A DNA stretch of 64,000 bases, taken from Salinimonas profundi (GTDB taxonomy: Bacteria > Pseudomonadota > Gammaproteobacteria > Enterobacterales > Alteromonadaceae). A program made the translations under genes and the position numbers. A model generated the notes under the pieces. The model saw only the letters and a list, made by a program, of their open reading frames with translations, had not been told where the DNA came from and searched no databases. Every line of letters starts with the position of its first letter. Position 1 is the first letter of the stretch. The stretch spans positions 107,002 to 171,001 of the forward strand of contig NZ_JABBXD010000001.1 in the NCBI RefSeq assembly GCF_014750655.1, in the 5' to 3' direction. Shown in pieces: positions 35,701 to 44,541 of the stretch.

Positions 35701-36028
35701 CCCACAACGGGCGAGCCAGCTGCTGGCCCGGTTCGTCGCGCTTTATGCAGATATTCATTGTGCGCCGGTTCCCTGCTACGCCGATGTTGCACTTACCCTG
35801 ATTAAAAAAGCGCCAGAGCAATCGCTTGAACAGTGGCAACACAATGAGGGCGCGACATTTGAATGGCAGAAATTATGGCAGGGCAGTTTGGCAGCGCCGG
35901 GAATAAAAGATGATAACTATGTTAAATGGTTTTTCCCTGATGGCATGTCACTGGATGCGTTGCCGCTTGACACACTCGATGCGTTATACCGGCCATTGTC
36001 TGAAAACTACAAAGAGAAAAAAGTATGA
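32720..36028 (+). CDS. recC: Exonuclease V gamma subunit RecC
   Basis: 1102 residues from the ATG at 32720 (an in-frame ATG at 32696 is the alternative; neither has a good ribosome site). The N terminus LALYPSNKLEHLSYLL...ILVESPGMQHWLNMQLA...FPLPTRFMW is the RecC pattern; MRSIPFKVVCVLGLNDGEFPR is another conserved block. RecC is the Chi-recognising, helicase-dead scaffold of RecBCD, which processes double-strand breaks. Length is close to E. coli RecC. Its stop overlaps the recB start (ATGA). Unlike E. coli there is no ptrA between recC and recB. Confidence 0.95.
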   Translation: MSKKAQKKPDLLALYPSNKLEHLSYLLSALLKQQPGGVLQSETILVESPGMQHWLNMQLAKEQGIAINFAFPLPTRFMWNTARTVLGEDKVPQQSAYRREVLVWRIDRLIQSAAFCDQAQTAPVCRYWQSAGSEDEQNVRRLQFAVALADVFEQYQLYRPQWLFNWELGIANLENSDDEPWQALIWRMLVDENPLHPARLHQQAVTALSEQGCSDLPARIIVFAINTMAPQLVEFFDALAHHTDIHIFHLNPSVSYWGEVKSDRERALALRQQGIAAWRENTLDNPLLGNLGQQGRDLFNLLTALDTFEVAAFDTSAPEEQNRPPSLLSQVQQDILHGCHPGQGFSAQAGDHSIMIVNTHSALREVQGLHDNLLYLMQNNPDIKPSDIVVMCPAIEDYAPLIDAVFHRVGTAAPQRQDPPRIVCSIADRTPLDADPLVAAFISLLSLPDSRFEVTKIMDYLRLDAIRAKFSIDADDLTVMQFWLEQAHVHWGVDASHKQSVSDNADAKSMFSWYWGLERLLIGMALNDAPTLTGELLSVPDVEGQQSVILGKLIALVERLRYFASALTKSRTADEWHLFLTELKEACFMPSAEQADSWETIGKATSDVAAHCREAGYEEKLSLRQVRDMLVRRFSSPDAGNHFLTGQVTFCSMLPMRSIPFKVVCVLGLNDGEFPRQSTPVSIDLMTEAPRKRGDRSRRLEDRYLFLEAIISAREHLYLSYQANSAQDNSERQPSLVLQELLRILRTGYGFTDAHLHRLSLHPFSLSRFSDARPGFEKGWFRLANAIATRHAQATQHIAPLPEASIPEQVDVTALARSLSQPLRHFAREQLGLNLDNAEPVLNDAEPFSDNPLTRYKVLNELTEQQLARMSTSQTKQMARFSGELPSTPLTTALLDNWEMGAQSVSEAIDLSSAQAQMMQVSHHGITLSARVWVMPDKLVLWHSGSQNTKRKVEQFLTLLVWSANGAELPLEVYFLTWAKGVPAPRKAIMAPVDPQRASQLLARFVALYADIHCAPVPCYADVALTLIKKAPEQSLEQWQHNEGATFEWQKLWQGSLAAPGIKDDNYVKWFFPDGMSLDALPLDTLDALYRPLSENYKEKKV

Positions 36029-39000
36029 GTAAGGGGGGAGAGCAAACCAGCGCCGCGCTGGATGTTGTGGCATTGCCCTTACACGGCAGGCATCTTATAG
36101 AAGCCAGTGCGGGTACCGGCAAAACATTTAATATCACCCGGCTTTATCTGCGCCTGTTACTGGAAAAGAAGCTAAGTGTTCAGCAAATTCTGGTAATGAC
36201 ATTTACCAATGCAGCCACTGAGGAAATCCGCGGCAGGATTGCGCAGACGCTGGATGCGGCCTTATCTTACTGGCAGGGACGACGCCAGCACAGCACGGTC
36301 GATGACGATCCGGTTTTTGAGCAGTTGTATATGCAATTTGCCGGTGAAGAGGCTGAGCAGGTGTTACAGGGCGCACTGCTTGAACTGGATGAGGCCTCGG
36401 TATATACCATCCACGGCTTCTGTAACCGGATCCTGAGTGAACTGGCGTTTTCCGGTGGTGCAGCGATGCAGCTGGCGCTGCAGACAGATACCCGGGAGCT
36501 CTATCTTCAGGCGACACGCGACTGGATCCGCTTTATGGCGGGTCAGGCTGAAGAATATGGCTTGCTGGTCAACGCGGGCTGGCATATCCCACAGCAGTTT
36601 CTGGCAACTTTTGAAAGTGCTATCCGAAGCAGTCTGACTCCCCACGTTGTTACTGAACAGGATATCAAGGCGCAGGCTGAGGCCGCTCTGTCAGATCAAA
36701 AAAATACGTTGCAACCTTTATTTGAACAGGTTCGCAATACGCTTGATGAACAGTATGATGTGATTGCGGATGCGCTGATCGACAATGACAAGAACCGTGC
36801 GTTACGAGTGTCACAATTTGAGCAGATTACAGAGTGGCTGGAGAACGCATCAGTTACCCCGGCACCCGCTGCGTTGGGTAAGTTTATTCACGGTAATCGT
36901 TTGCGTGGTAAAGATGAGCTCAAAGCATTACTGGCGCCGCTGAAGACGCTTGCGGCAGAGGTAAAGTCGGTTATCGATGCGGTTGAAAAGCAGCGCGACG
37001 CGCAACTGGATGCAGCGCCTGCTATGGGGGTGGCAGCGCAGGCTTTTATCTTTATTCGCACACATGTGTCGCGCCAGAAAGCCCAGCAGGGGATTGTTGA
37101 TTTTGACGATCTTATTACTATGTTGGCACAAAAGACTGACCATGCGGATACGGAACTGGCCAGGGCCCTGCGCCGCAAATTTCCCGCTGCGCTGATTGAT
37201 GAGTTTCAGGACACCGATGCTAATCAGTATCAAATTTTGTCGAGTGTTTATCCGCCGGGCAGTGAAACCGAAATATTGCTGATGATTGGCGATCCTAAAC
37301 AAGCCATTTATGGCTTCCGGGGCGGCGATATTTTTACTTACCTAAAAGCCGGTAAAAGTGCAGATTATCGCTGGGTTATGGATACTAACTACCGGTCGGT
37401 ACCGGCGATGGTGCAAAGTTATAACCGCTTATTCTTCGGCGCGCCGTTAAGCGGACCACCGGCCGAAGTATTTGGATTTGATATCCATTACGATCCAGTT
37501 AAAGCAGCGTCCAAGGCCAGCGCGAACAAAACACCGTTATCAGATCCGCAGTGTGACCGCGAGGCGCTGAACTACATTGCACTGGACATCGATCCTGCGC
37601 AGGACACGCCAGCTAAATTTGTCATGCAGCAACAACTTGCGCAGTGGATCGCTGCTGAAATCGTACGCTTACTTCAACAGGCCAGACTGGGCGAATCTCC
37701 ACTTAAACCTCAGGATATCGCTATTCTTGTACGCAGCGCCAGCGAGGCAAAAGTTATACAGCAGGCATTGCAAAAGGCCGGCCTGGCCTCTGTTTTTCTG
37801 AGTAACCGGGAAAACCTGTTTGCCGCCGCTGAGGCCAGCGATCTTTACCGCGTGCTGGATGGCATCTGGCATTATAGCGACCACGGGCGATTATGCGCTG
37901 CACTGAGTAGCCCCATGTTTGGTTTCTCACATCAGACGCTTATCGACTTGCTTTACCATGAGAATGACCAGCTCTGGGAATCAGTGATGGAAACGGTCAG
38001 TCTGTTACGCCGAATCTGGCTACAGCGCGGCTGCATGGCACTAATCCTTCACCTGATGGAAGAGTCATTTACAGCAGGTGGCGATGAGATTGAGCGTCAG
38101 CTGACCAATTATCTGCATCTGTCTGAGGTGCTGGAACGTGAAGCCACCACGCGCGCGCAGCCTGAGCAACTTCTGATTTGGCTGCATCGTCAAATCAGTG
38201 AGCCGGACAGTGCGCAGGAGCATGTGCAGCGCCTGGAAAGTGATGCACATTTGATTCAGTTAATCACGCAGCACGGTGCCAAAGGACTGGAGTATCCGAT
38301 AGTCTTTGTGCCGTTTGCCAGCGATTATCGCAATCCGGTCAAAATTGGTAATCAGCAGGTGACAATTTTCCGTTATTTCGATGACACTTCCAAAGCGCTG
38401 CGTTTACAGCTGGGCGCAACGCCCAGAGTCAGAGAACGTGTAACGCGGGAGGCCGATGCCGAAGCTATGCGTTTGCTGTACGTCGCGGTCACCCGTGCCG
38501 CCCATCGATGCTATCTGGGCGTTGCGCCATTTGAAAACCACCGGCAGTCTTCGCTGGCCATGGCAGCCGGTGTCGCCGGTTACGATAGCTGGGAGCAGGC
38601 AATTACCCGAATTAGTGAGGAGCCGGGTACGGCTACGGCGTTAATAACGGCTACCGGACAGTTTCAGTCTGAACTTGCGGGCTTGTCGGCGCATGAAAAG
38701 CCCGCGCTTCAGGTGGATACTTTCCAGGGAGATGTCAAAGAAGCATGGCGTCTGTACTCATTTTCAGCGCTGGCAAGAAAAGAAAGGGTGGTAAATCAGA
38801 CACGGCGCGAGGCTGAATTGCAGGAAGTGCTGGTGCAGCCGACTGCGCTGCCTGAAACACTGCAAACGCGATTTGCCTTTCAAAAAGGCGCCGCTGCCGG
38901 CAACTTGCTGCACGATATTCTGGAGGTCACGGACTTCAGTGAACCTGACTGGTATGGTGCGTCGCAGACGGCCGTATTGGGTCCTGTAACCCAGCTTTTT

Positions 39001-39636
39001 GGTCTGGATGAAACGCAGAGTGAGGCGCTTTTCAACTGGCTGCAGGAGGTGCTCGATACGCCACTGAACAGTGATGGACTGACCCTTTCTTGTCTCAGTA
39101 AGACCGTTACGTTGCGTGAAGCTGAGTTTTATTTTCCTATGGCAAATGTCAGTCAGCAGCAACTCAATCAGTTTCTGGCCGATTACCGTCAGGAACAAGA
39201 CCACGGGGCCCGTTTTTTTCCTGCGTTTGATACACATCAATTAGAAGGCATGATGCATGGCTTCATTGATTTGATCTTTGAATATGAAGGCAGATACTTT
39301 GTGGCTGATTACAAGTCTACTTATCTGGGCGATACGTTTAGTGATTATTTACCGGACAAGTTACGTCAGAACAATCAGCATCACCTTTACGACCTGCAAT
39401 ATCTGATTTACAGCGTAGCGTTGCACCGTTATCTGCAAAACAGCTTGCCTGATTACTCACCGCAGCAGCATTTTGGTGGCGTGTATTATCTGTATGTGCG
39501 GGGCATGCATCCGGCTAACAAAGACTTTGAGGGGGTGTACTATACATCCCTGTCGGTATCTCGGTTGCAGGCGCTTGACGACCTGTTCGCCAGCCAGGTA
39601 AATCAAGACAACACAGGAGAAGACGTATGCAACTGA
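36025..39636 (+). CDS. recB: Exonuclease V beta subunit RecB
   Basis: 1203 residues. UvrD-type helicase motifs are clear: Walker A ASAGTGKTFNI (about 28-38), TFTNAAT, the Walker B LIDEFQDTD, GDPKQAIYGFRGGD, DTNYRS and VTRAAHR. The C-terminal nuclease domain has GFIDLIFEYEGRYFVADYKS, containing the Asp and DYK catalytic residues. It provides 3'-5' helicase and the only nuclease of RecBCD and loads RecA after Chi. It overlaps recC by 4 nt and recD by 10 nt, so the three are translated together. Confidence 0.96.
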   Translation: MSKGGEQTSAALDVVALPLHGRHLIEASAGTGKTFNITRLYLRLLLEKKLSVQQILVMTFTNAATEEIRGRIAQTLDAALSYWQGRRQHSTVDDDPVFEQLYMQFAGEEAEQVLQGALLELDEASVYTIHGFCNRILSELAFSGGAAMQLALQTDTRELYLQATRDWIRFMAGQAEEYGLLVNAGWHIPQQFLATFESAIRSSLTPHVVTEQDIKAQAEAALSDQKNTLQPLFEQVRNTLDEQYDVIADALIDNDKNRALRVSQFEQITEWLENASVTPAPAALGKFIHGNRLRGKDELKALLAPLKTLAAEVKSVIDAVEKQRDAQLDAAPAMGVAAQAFIFIRTHVSRQKAQQGIVDFDDLITMLAQKTDHADTELARALRRKFPAALIDEFQDTDANQYQILSSVYPPGSETEILLMIGDPKQAIYGFRGGDIFTYLKAGKSADYRWVMDTNYRSVPAMVQSYNRLFFGAPLSGPPAEVFGFDIHYDPVKAASKASANKTPLSDPQCDREALNYIALDIDPAQDTPAKFVMQQQLAQWIAAEIVRLLQQARLGESPLKPQDIAILVRSASEAKVIQQALQKAGLASVFLSNRENLFAAAEASDLYRVLDGIWHYSDHGRLCAALSSPMFGFSHQTLIDLLYHENDQLWESVMETVSLLRRIWLQRGCMALILHLMEESFTAGGDEIERQLTNYLHLSEVLEREATTRAQPEQLLIWLHRQISEPDSAQEHVQRLESDAHLIQLITQHGAKGLEYPIVFVPFASDYRNPVKIGNQQVTIFRYFDDTSKALRLQLGATPRVRERVTREADAEAMRLLYVAVTRAAHRCYLGVAPFENHRQSSLAMAAGVAGYDSWEQAITRISEEPGTATALITATGQFQSELAGLSAHEKPALQVDTFQGDVKEAWRLYSFSALARKERVVNQTRREAELQEVLVQPTALPETLQTRFAFQKGAAAGNLLHDILEVTDFSEPDWYGASQTAVLGPVTQLFGLDETQSEALFNWLQEVLDTPLNSDGLTLSCLSKTVTLREAEFYFPMANVSQQQLNQFLADYRQEQDHGARFFPAFDTHQLEGMMHGFIDLIFEYEGRYFVADYKSTYLGDTFSDYLPDKLRQNNQHHLYDLQYLIYSVALHRYLQNSLPDYSPQQHFGGVYYLYVRGMHPANKDFEGVYYTSLSVSRLQALDDLFASQVNQDNTGEDVCN

Positions 39637-41489
39637 TTGCTTTTCCTGATACGTTCACCCAACTTGCTGATGTCGAACTTATCGATGGCTATTTTGCCTC
39701 GCAGTTCAGCTGTGACTCAGATACCGCGCATCAGCATTTGTGGTTTATGATTTTGGTGGCGCTGTCCTGTTATCAGCGTCAGGGACATACCTGCCTAAAA
39801 CTCGACTTATTAGCGGATACCTGTCTTTTTGCGGACCGGGAAAGCGAACTTGAGGGCTGGCGGTTTCCCGCCCGGGATGTGCTTAATGATGCAGTTGAAC
39901 ACGCTGTAAACCAGTGCCGGTTTAACGAGGCGTTACGTGTCGAGGCCGGGCGATTATATACGCTGAGGTACTGGCAGTTTGAACATGATATTGCCGCTGT
40001 GCTTAGCAAACGCATCACGCGCGTGACGCTGGAACAGGAGCATTACGACCGGTTACAGTCGGTGTGGCCGGTTTTGTTCCCTGAAATTCAGGCTCAGCAA
40101 CAAGACTGGCAGCAGATTGCGACAGCCGCAGCATTGCAGCAGCGCTTTACGATAATCAATGGTGGGCCGGGGACGGGAAAGACCTACACGGTTACACGGT
40201 TGTTGCTGGCGCTACAGTGTATGAATAGCCATGCACTGAAAATTCAGCTGGCTGCACCAACCGGAAAGGCTGCGCAGCGGATGAATGAGTCAGTGACCGG
40301 TGCACTAAATCAATTACAGGGGCGCCTTTCAGCTGATTTAATCAGCAGTGTGTCCACGGATGCGGTTACCCTGCACAGGCTGTTGGGCATTTCCCGTTAT
40401 GGTGTGCATACACGGCATCACGAGGAATCGCCTCTACCATGCGATGTGTTAATCATTGATGAAGCGTCGATGGTCGACACCGCGTTGATGGCGCGCATTG
40501 TCAGGGCGCTGCCTGCGCATGCCTCGCTGGTACTGGTCGGCGATGCAGATCAGCTGCCGGCTGTGGAGTCAGGCAATGTGCTGGAGGCGCTTATTCATGG
40601 TACGCAGAATAACGGTATTTCGCCGGCGTTATCGACCCACCTCAATCATTTGAATCCGGCGTTGCCTGCACTCGCCGTCAGCGACCAGGCGCGCGACTAT
40701 GTGCAAACCCTGAAAGTCAGTCAGCGCTTCAGTGGTGACCTGTCAGCGGTAGCAGGGGGGATCCGTCAGGGAAGTGCCGATGAAGCAATGGCTGCCATTT
40801 CGCGGCTAAATCCACTACCTGATAACATCATGACCGTTCCGGATGGGGTGAGCATGGTGTCGCCGGATAATTTTGAGAGTAAATTAAGCGTGATGGCGAA
40901 GCAGTGTTTTTCTGCTATTGCCCAAAGCAGCAGCGTTTCACAGGCATTGGAGGCTATGCAGGCATGCCGTTGGCTGACCTCAACCCGACGCGGTCCGCTG
41001 GGCGTTGAGCAACTCAACCTGCGCATCGAAGAGGCGCTGGGTGTGAGTACTGCAAATACGGGGAGTCGTCACTATAAGGGGCGGCCTGTCATGGTGACGC
41101 AGAATAATTATGCACAAAAGCTATTTAACGGCGACGTGGGTATCATCTGGCCAGATGATAATCATCAGTTAAAAGCATGGTTTGACACTGAAACGGGGTT
41201 AAGAGCGGTTAGCCTGAGTCGATTGCCAGCCGTGGAAACCGTTTACGCGATGACAGTGCATAAATCCCAGGGATCTGAATTTGCCAGAGTGCTGATGATT
41301 TTGGCGCCACCGCTCAGTAGCCAGATGGCAGCGCTTAATACGCGGGAGCTTCTGTATACAGGGCTTACCAGGGCCAAGCAGGCCTGTACGCTGGTTTGCA
41401 CACAATCGCAGTTTACGCAGGTGGTGAAAACCCGTGTGCAGCGTCATTCAGGACTGGCTTCACTGATGGCCGATGCTGCTGCAAAATGA
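39627..41489 (+). CDS. recD: Exonuclease V alpha subunit RecD
   Basis: 620 residues of superfamily 1B helicase: Walker A INGGPGTGKTYTVTRLL (about 177-190), AAPTGKAAQRM, LIIDEASMVD, GDADQLPAVESG, and the C-terminal YAMTVHKSQGSEF and YTGLTRAK. RecD is the fast 5'-3' helicase of RecBCD. AGGAGA lies 6 nt before the ATG, inside the end of recB. It is the last gene of the recC-recB-recD operon. Confidence 0.95.
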   Translation: MQLIAFPDTFTQLADVELIDGYFASQFSCDSDTAHQHLWFMILVALSCYQRQGHTCLKLDLLADTCLFADRESELEGWRFPARDVLNDAVEHAVNQCRFNEALRVEAGRLYTLRYWQFEHDIAAVLSKRITRVTLEQEHYDRLQSVWPVLFPEIQAQQQDWQQIATAAALQQRFTIINGGPGTGKTYTVTRLLLALQCMNSHALKIQLAAPTGKAAQRMNESVTGALNQLQGRLSADLISSVSTDAVTLHRLLGISRYGVHTRHHEESPLPCDVLIIDEASMVDTALMARIVRALPAHASLVLVGDADQLPAVESGNVLEALIHGTQNNGISPALSTHLNHLNPALPALAVSDQARDYVQTLKVSQRFSGDLSAVAGGIRQGSADEAMAAISRLNPLPDNIMTVPDGVSMVSPDNFESKLSVMAKQCFSAIAQSSSVSQALEAMQACRWLTSTRRGPLGVEQLNLRIEEALGVSTANTGSRHYKGRPVMVTQNNYAQKLFNGDVGIIWPDDNHQLKAWFDTETGLRAVSLSRLPAVETVYAMTVHKSQGSEFARVLMILAPPLSSQMAALNTRELLYTGLTRAKQACTLVCTQSQFTQVVKTRVQRHSGLASLMADAAAK

Positions 41490-42095
41490 ACACTGCAATC
41501 TGGCTGACAGTGAAAAGCAAAACAAATGCGATGTGTAATCTAAGCGATGACACCGAAACAACGTCATTGCGCGGGTCGGGGAAAGTATGAGCTGCCCGGT
41601 ACTGAATAGCGTTGATAGTCTGATGGTTGTTCCCTGCAAAAAAAGACTGGCGCAGAGATCAGCTGCCAGCCATGCCAATGGCTGGCCGGCACTAACAAAA
41701 GCCATGGACTGATTAGCCCAATTTTCATTAAGTGTAATATCTGCACCGAATACCGGCTTGTCGGCAACCAGGACGGTAACCGGTATGTGACACTGTACCG
41801 AAGGCAAAACCAGTGGTACGGCTGTACGACCTGATTGAGCTAACTGGCGACCTCGTGATGGCAGAGGTCGAGGGGGCCGGATGCTGCGCATAGCTGTTAC
41901 CCGAATAATAATGACCTGTTAAGCGTAAGCATTTTCCAGTGGTGTTGCGTTGATACAGATCAACCCTTTCTACCGCCCAGAGCTGAAGAGGCATATCGAC
42001 TTAGTCGTGGACAGCTTCATAACAAATCCGCTAGGGTAGATGAAAAGCTGTTCACTCTGTCCACATCAAAGAAAACACAATTAAAAAGGATGATT
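41490..42095. other. Intergenic stretch after recD, no supported gene
   Basis: About 600 bp separate recD from the metalloprotease gene. On the minus strand two overlapping frames (41460-41891, 41728-41994) contain fragments that look partly protein-like, such as MPLQLWAVERVDLYQR and GADITLNENWANQSMAF, but they are in different frames, lack ribosome sites and one runs antisense into recD. They may be remnants of a decayed gene. The right end should hold the metalloprotease promoter. Confidence 0.35.
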
Positions 42096-44510
42096 ATGTT
42101 GCGACAACAATCAGGACTTCGATCTGTATTGCAGTGCGTGCTTCTGGTAACAACCCTGACGGTAAGCGCAGGGGCGTTCGCAGAGCGTAAGGACCTGCAG
42201 TCATTTACTGAGACAATGACTGCTCAGCAAGGCTTCGTGCCTGTTTATTACGATGATGAAAGCGGGAAGCTGTATCTGTCAGTCAATAAATGGAATACGC
42301 CGATGTTGTTTCATTCAGCGCTGCCACATGGCATTGGCTCCAATGATATCGGTTTAGACCGAGGACAGTTGGGTGACACGCGCCTGGTACAGTTTGAGCG
42401 CCACGGTAAGCAGGTTTTTTTACGGCAGTTAAATACAACATTTCGGGCAAGTGCTGATAACCCGGCAGAAAAACAGAGTGTGACAGAAGCGTTCGCTGAC
42501 TCTGTTATCGCCGGATTCGAGATTGTCGCGCAGGATAACGACACGGTGCTTATTGATTACACACCGTATCTGTTAAGTGATATCCATCAAATTGCCAAGC
42601 GTTTGAGTGATACCGATCAGGGTAACTATTCTATCGATAAAACGCGCAGCAGTGTGTTTATGCCGCGCACCAAAGCCTTTGACTCCAACACCGAACTGGA
42701 ATCGATTGTCACATTCACCGGCACCGATGCCGGCGAATTTGTGCGACAGGTCACGCCGTCCCCCGACAGTATAACCGTACACTTGCATCACTCGTTTCTT
42801 GCCGCCCCGGATGATAACTATCAGCCCCGGGCGTTTCATCCTTACTCTGGTTTCTGGAAAACCCGGTTCTTTGATTATTCCGCCGCAATCAATGAACCGA
42901 TGGAGAAAAAATTCATCACCCGGCATCGCCTTTTCAAAAAAGATCCGACTGCCAAAGCCAGTGAGCCGGTAGAGCCGATTATTTATTATCTTGATCCGGG
43001 TATTCCCGAGCCTGTTAAAACGGCACTGATGCGTGGCGCCAGCTGGTGGGATCAGGCGTTTGAAGCGACAGGTTATAAAAATGCATTCCAGGTAAAGACA
43101 CTGCCGGAAAATGCCGACCCGATGGATGCGCGCTATAACGTGATTCAGTGGGTACACCGGGCAACGCGGGGCTGGTCTTATGGCAGTTCCATTGTTGACC
43201 CGCGAACAGGGGAAATTATCAAAGGTCATGTCACGCTGGGCTCGCTTCGTGTCAGGCAGGATTACCTTATTGCACTGGCGCTTAGCAGTCCGTTTTCTGA
43301 CGAGCAGGCAGATACCTCAGCACAGCAGCAAATGGCACTGGATCGTATTGCACAGTTGTCAGCGCATGAGGTGGGGCACACTCTTGGACTGGCGCACAAC
43401 TTTGCGGCCAGTGAAAATGACAGAGCCTCGGTGATGGATTATCCGCATCCGATGTTACGAGAGAAAAATGGTCGTATCGATTTTTCTTCAGCGTATGACA
43501 CCGGTATGGGCGTATGGGATAACCATGCTATTGAATACGGCTATCAGGACTTTGGTGAAGACGCGAACACAAAAGAGGCACTGGCGCAGATCATTCAACG
43601 TGCGCAGGATAAAGATCTGTCGTTTAAAACGGATTTTGACACCCGCTCGGCGTCTTCAGCCTCAGCCAGCGGTCACATGTGGGATAACGGCGAGGATGTC
43701 CTGAACGCCTACGGACAAATCGTGGGGTTGCGCAAGAATGCACTACAGCGAATGGGTAATGCTACCCTGGAAGAGGGCCAGACCTATTCATCGTTAGAAG
43801 ATAAACTGGTGCCGGTTTACCTGCTGCACCGCTATCAGCTTGCCGCCGTGGCCAAACAGGTGGGCGGGCTTAATTATCGCTACGAATTAAAGCAGTCCGG
43901 CAGTGAACCGGCGGGGCAAATAGTGGTACCCGCACAACAGCAAAAAATGGCGATAAAAGCCCTGATTACGGCGTCGTCACCGGCATTTCTGCAAATGCCT
44001 GAAAATCTGTTGTCACTCATCACGCCCACGGCTTTTGGCGATGATATAACCCGGGAACATTTTAACGGACGAATGGGAACACCGCTCGATCCTGTTTCTG
44101 CAGCTGAATCTGCTGCCGACTACAGCCTGCGTCTGTTATTGGATCCACAACGGTTAAACCGGTTGTCCTGGCAAGCCAGCCAGCAGCGTGCGCTACGCGG
44201 CGTTACCGCCGTTATTAATCGGATATTGCAACAACACTGGTATGAGCCTGAAGCGGACTATGGATTAAACCAACGTCTGGCAATGGTGTCACTCAATGCA
44301 ATATTTAATTCGCTGTCATCGGAAACGTTGGCGCCGGAGGTGCGTGCTGATATTGACGTTGCCCTGATGAAATTCACCCGCTGGCTGGAAAAGGACAGCA
44401 AGCTGGCACAGGCAGACGTATTGCATGCTCATATGCAGCAATACTGGCGTACCGGAACATGGCCGCTGGCCTTTTCAGTAAAACCGCTACCGCCGGGCTC
44501 ACCTATTTAA
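42096..44510 (+). CDS. Secreted zinc metalloprotease (DUF5117/DUF4953)
   Basis: 804 residues from the ATG at 42096, with AAAGG 6 nt upstream; an ATG two codons earlier is too close to that site. Signal peptide to about residue 30 (ending AFA). The zinc site is LSAHEVGHTLGLAHNFAAS, an extended HExxHxxGxxH motif of metzincin type, with SVMDYPHP downstream as a candidate Met-turn. The flanking N-terminal region fits DUF5117 and the C-terminal region DUF4953, families of large periplasmic or secreted metallopeptidases in marine gammaproteobacteria and Bacteroidetes. Substrate unknown. A terminator follows at once. Confidence 0.88.
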   Translation: MLRQQSGLRSVLQCVLLVTTLTVSAGAFAERKDLQSFTETMTAQQGFVPVYYDDESGKLYLSVNKWNTPMLFHSALPHGIGSNDIGLDRGQLGDTRLVQFERHGKQVFLRQLNTTFRASADNPAEKQSVTEAFADSVIAGFEIVAQDNDTVLIDYTPYLLSDIHQIAKRLSDTDQGNYSIDKTRSSVFMPRTKAFDSNTELESIVTFTGTDAGEFVRQVTPSPDSITVHLHHSFLAAPDDNYQPRAFHPYSGFWKTRFFDYSAAINEPMEKKFITRHRLFKKDPTAKASEPVEPIIYYLDPGIPEPVKTALMRGASWWDQAFEATGYKNAFQVKTLPENADPMDARYNVIQWVHRATRGWSYGSSIVDPRTGEIIKGHVTLGSLRVRQDYLIALALSSPFSDEQADTSAQQQMALDRIAQLSAHEVGHTLGLAHNFAASENDRASVMDYPHPMLREKNGRIDFSSAYDTGMGVWDNHAIEYGYQDFGEDANTKEALAQIIQRAQDKDLSFKTDFDTRSASSASASGHMWDNGEDVLNAYGQIVGLRKNALQRMGNATLEEGQTYSSLEDKLVPVYLLHRYQLAAVAKQVGGLNYRYELKQSGSEPAGQIVVPAQQQKMAIKALITASSPAFLQMPENLLSLITPTAFGDDITREHFNGRMGTPLDPVSAAESAADYSLRLLLDPQRLNRLSWQASQQRALRGVTAVINRILQQHWYEPEADYGLNQRLAMVSLNAIFNSLSSETLAPEVRADIDVALMKFTRWLEKDSKLAQADVLHAHMQQYWRTGTWPLAFSVKPLPPGSPI

Positions 44511-44514
44511 CACT

Positions 44515-44541
44515 AAGGGGCAGTTATTGCCCCTTTTTTTA
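44515..44541 (+). terminator. Terminator between convergent metalloprotease and AstE-like genes
   Basis: AAGGGGCA-GTTAT-TGCCCCTT with a T-run of eight, starting 5 nt after the metalloprotease stop. The 3' end abuts the convergent gene ending at 44539. Confidence 0.9.

Noticed and set aside
35372..35842. 156-codon minus-strand frame
   Set aside because: It is antisense within recC, with a Cys/His/Arg-rich shadow composition and no start context.
38764..39240. 158-codon minus-strand frame
   Set aside because: It is fully inside recB on the other strand; recB motifs are continuous through it.
42573..43229. 218-codon minus-strand frame
   Set aside because: It is antisense to the metalloprotease gene and its translation shows only out-of-frame composition with no domain.
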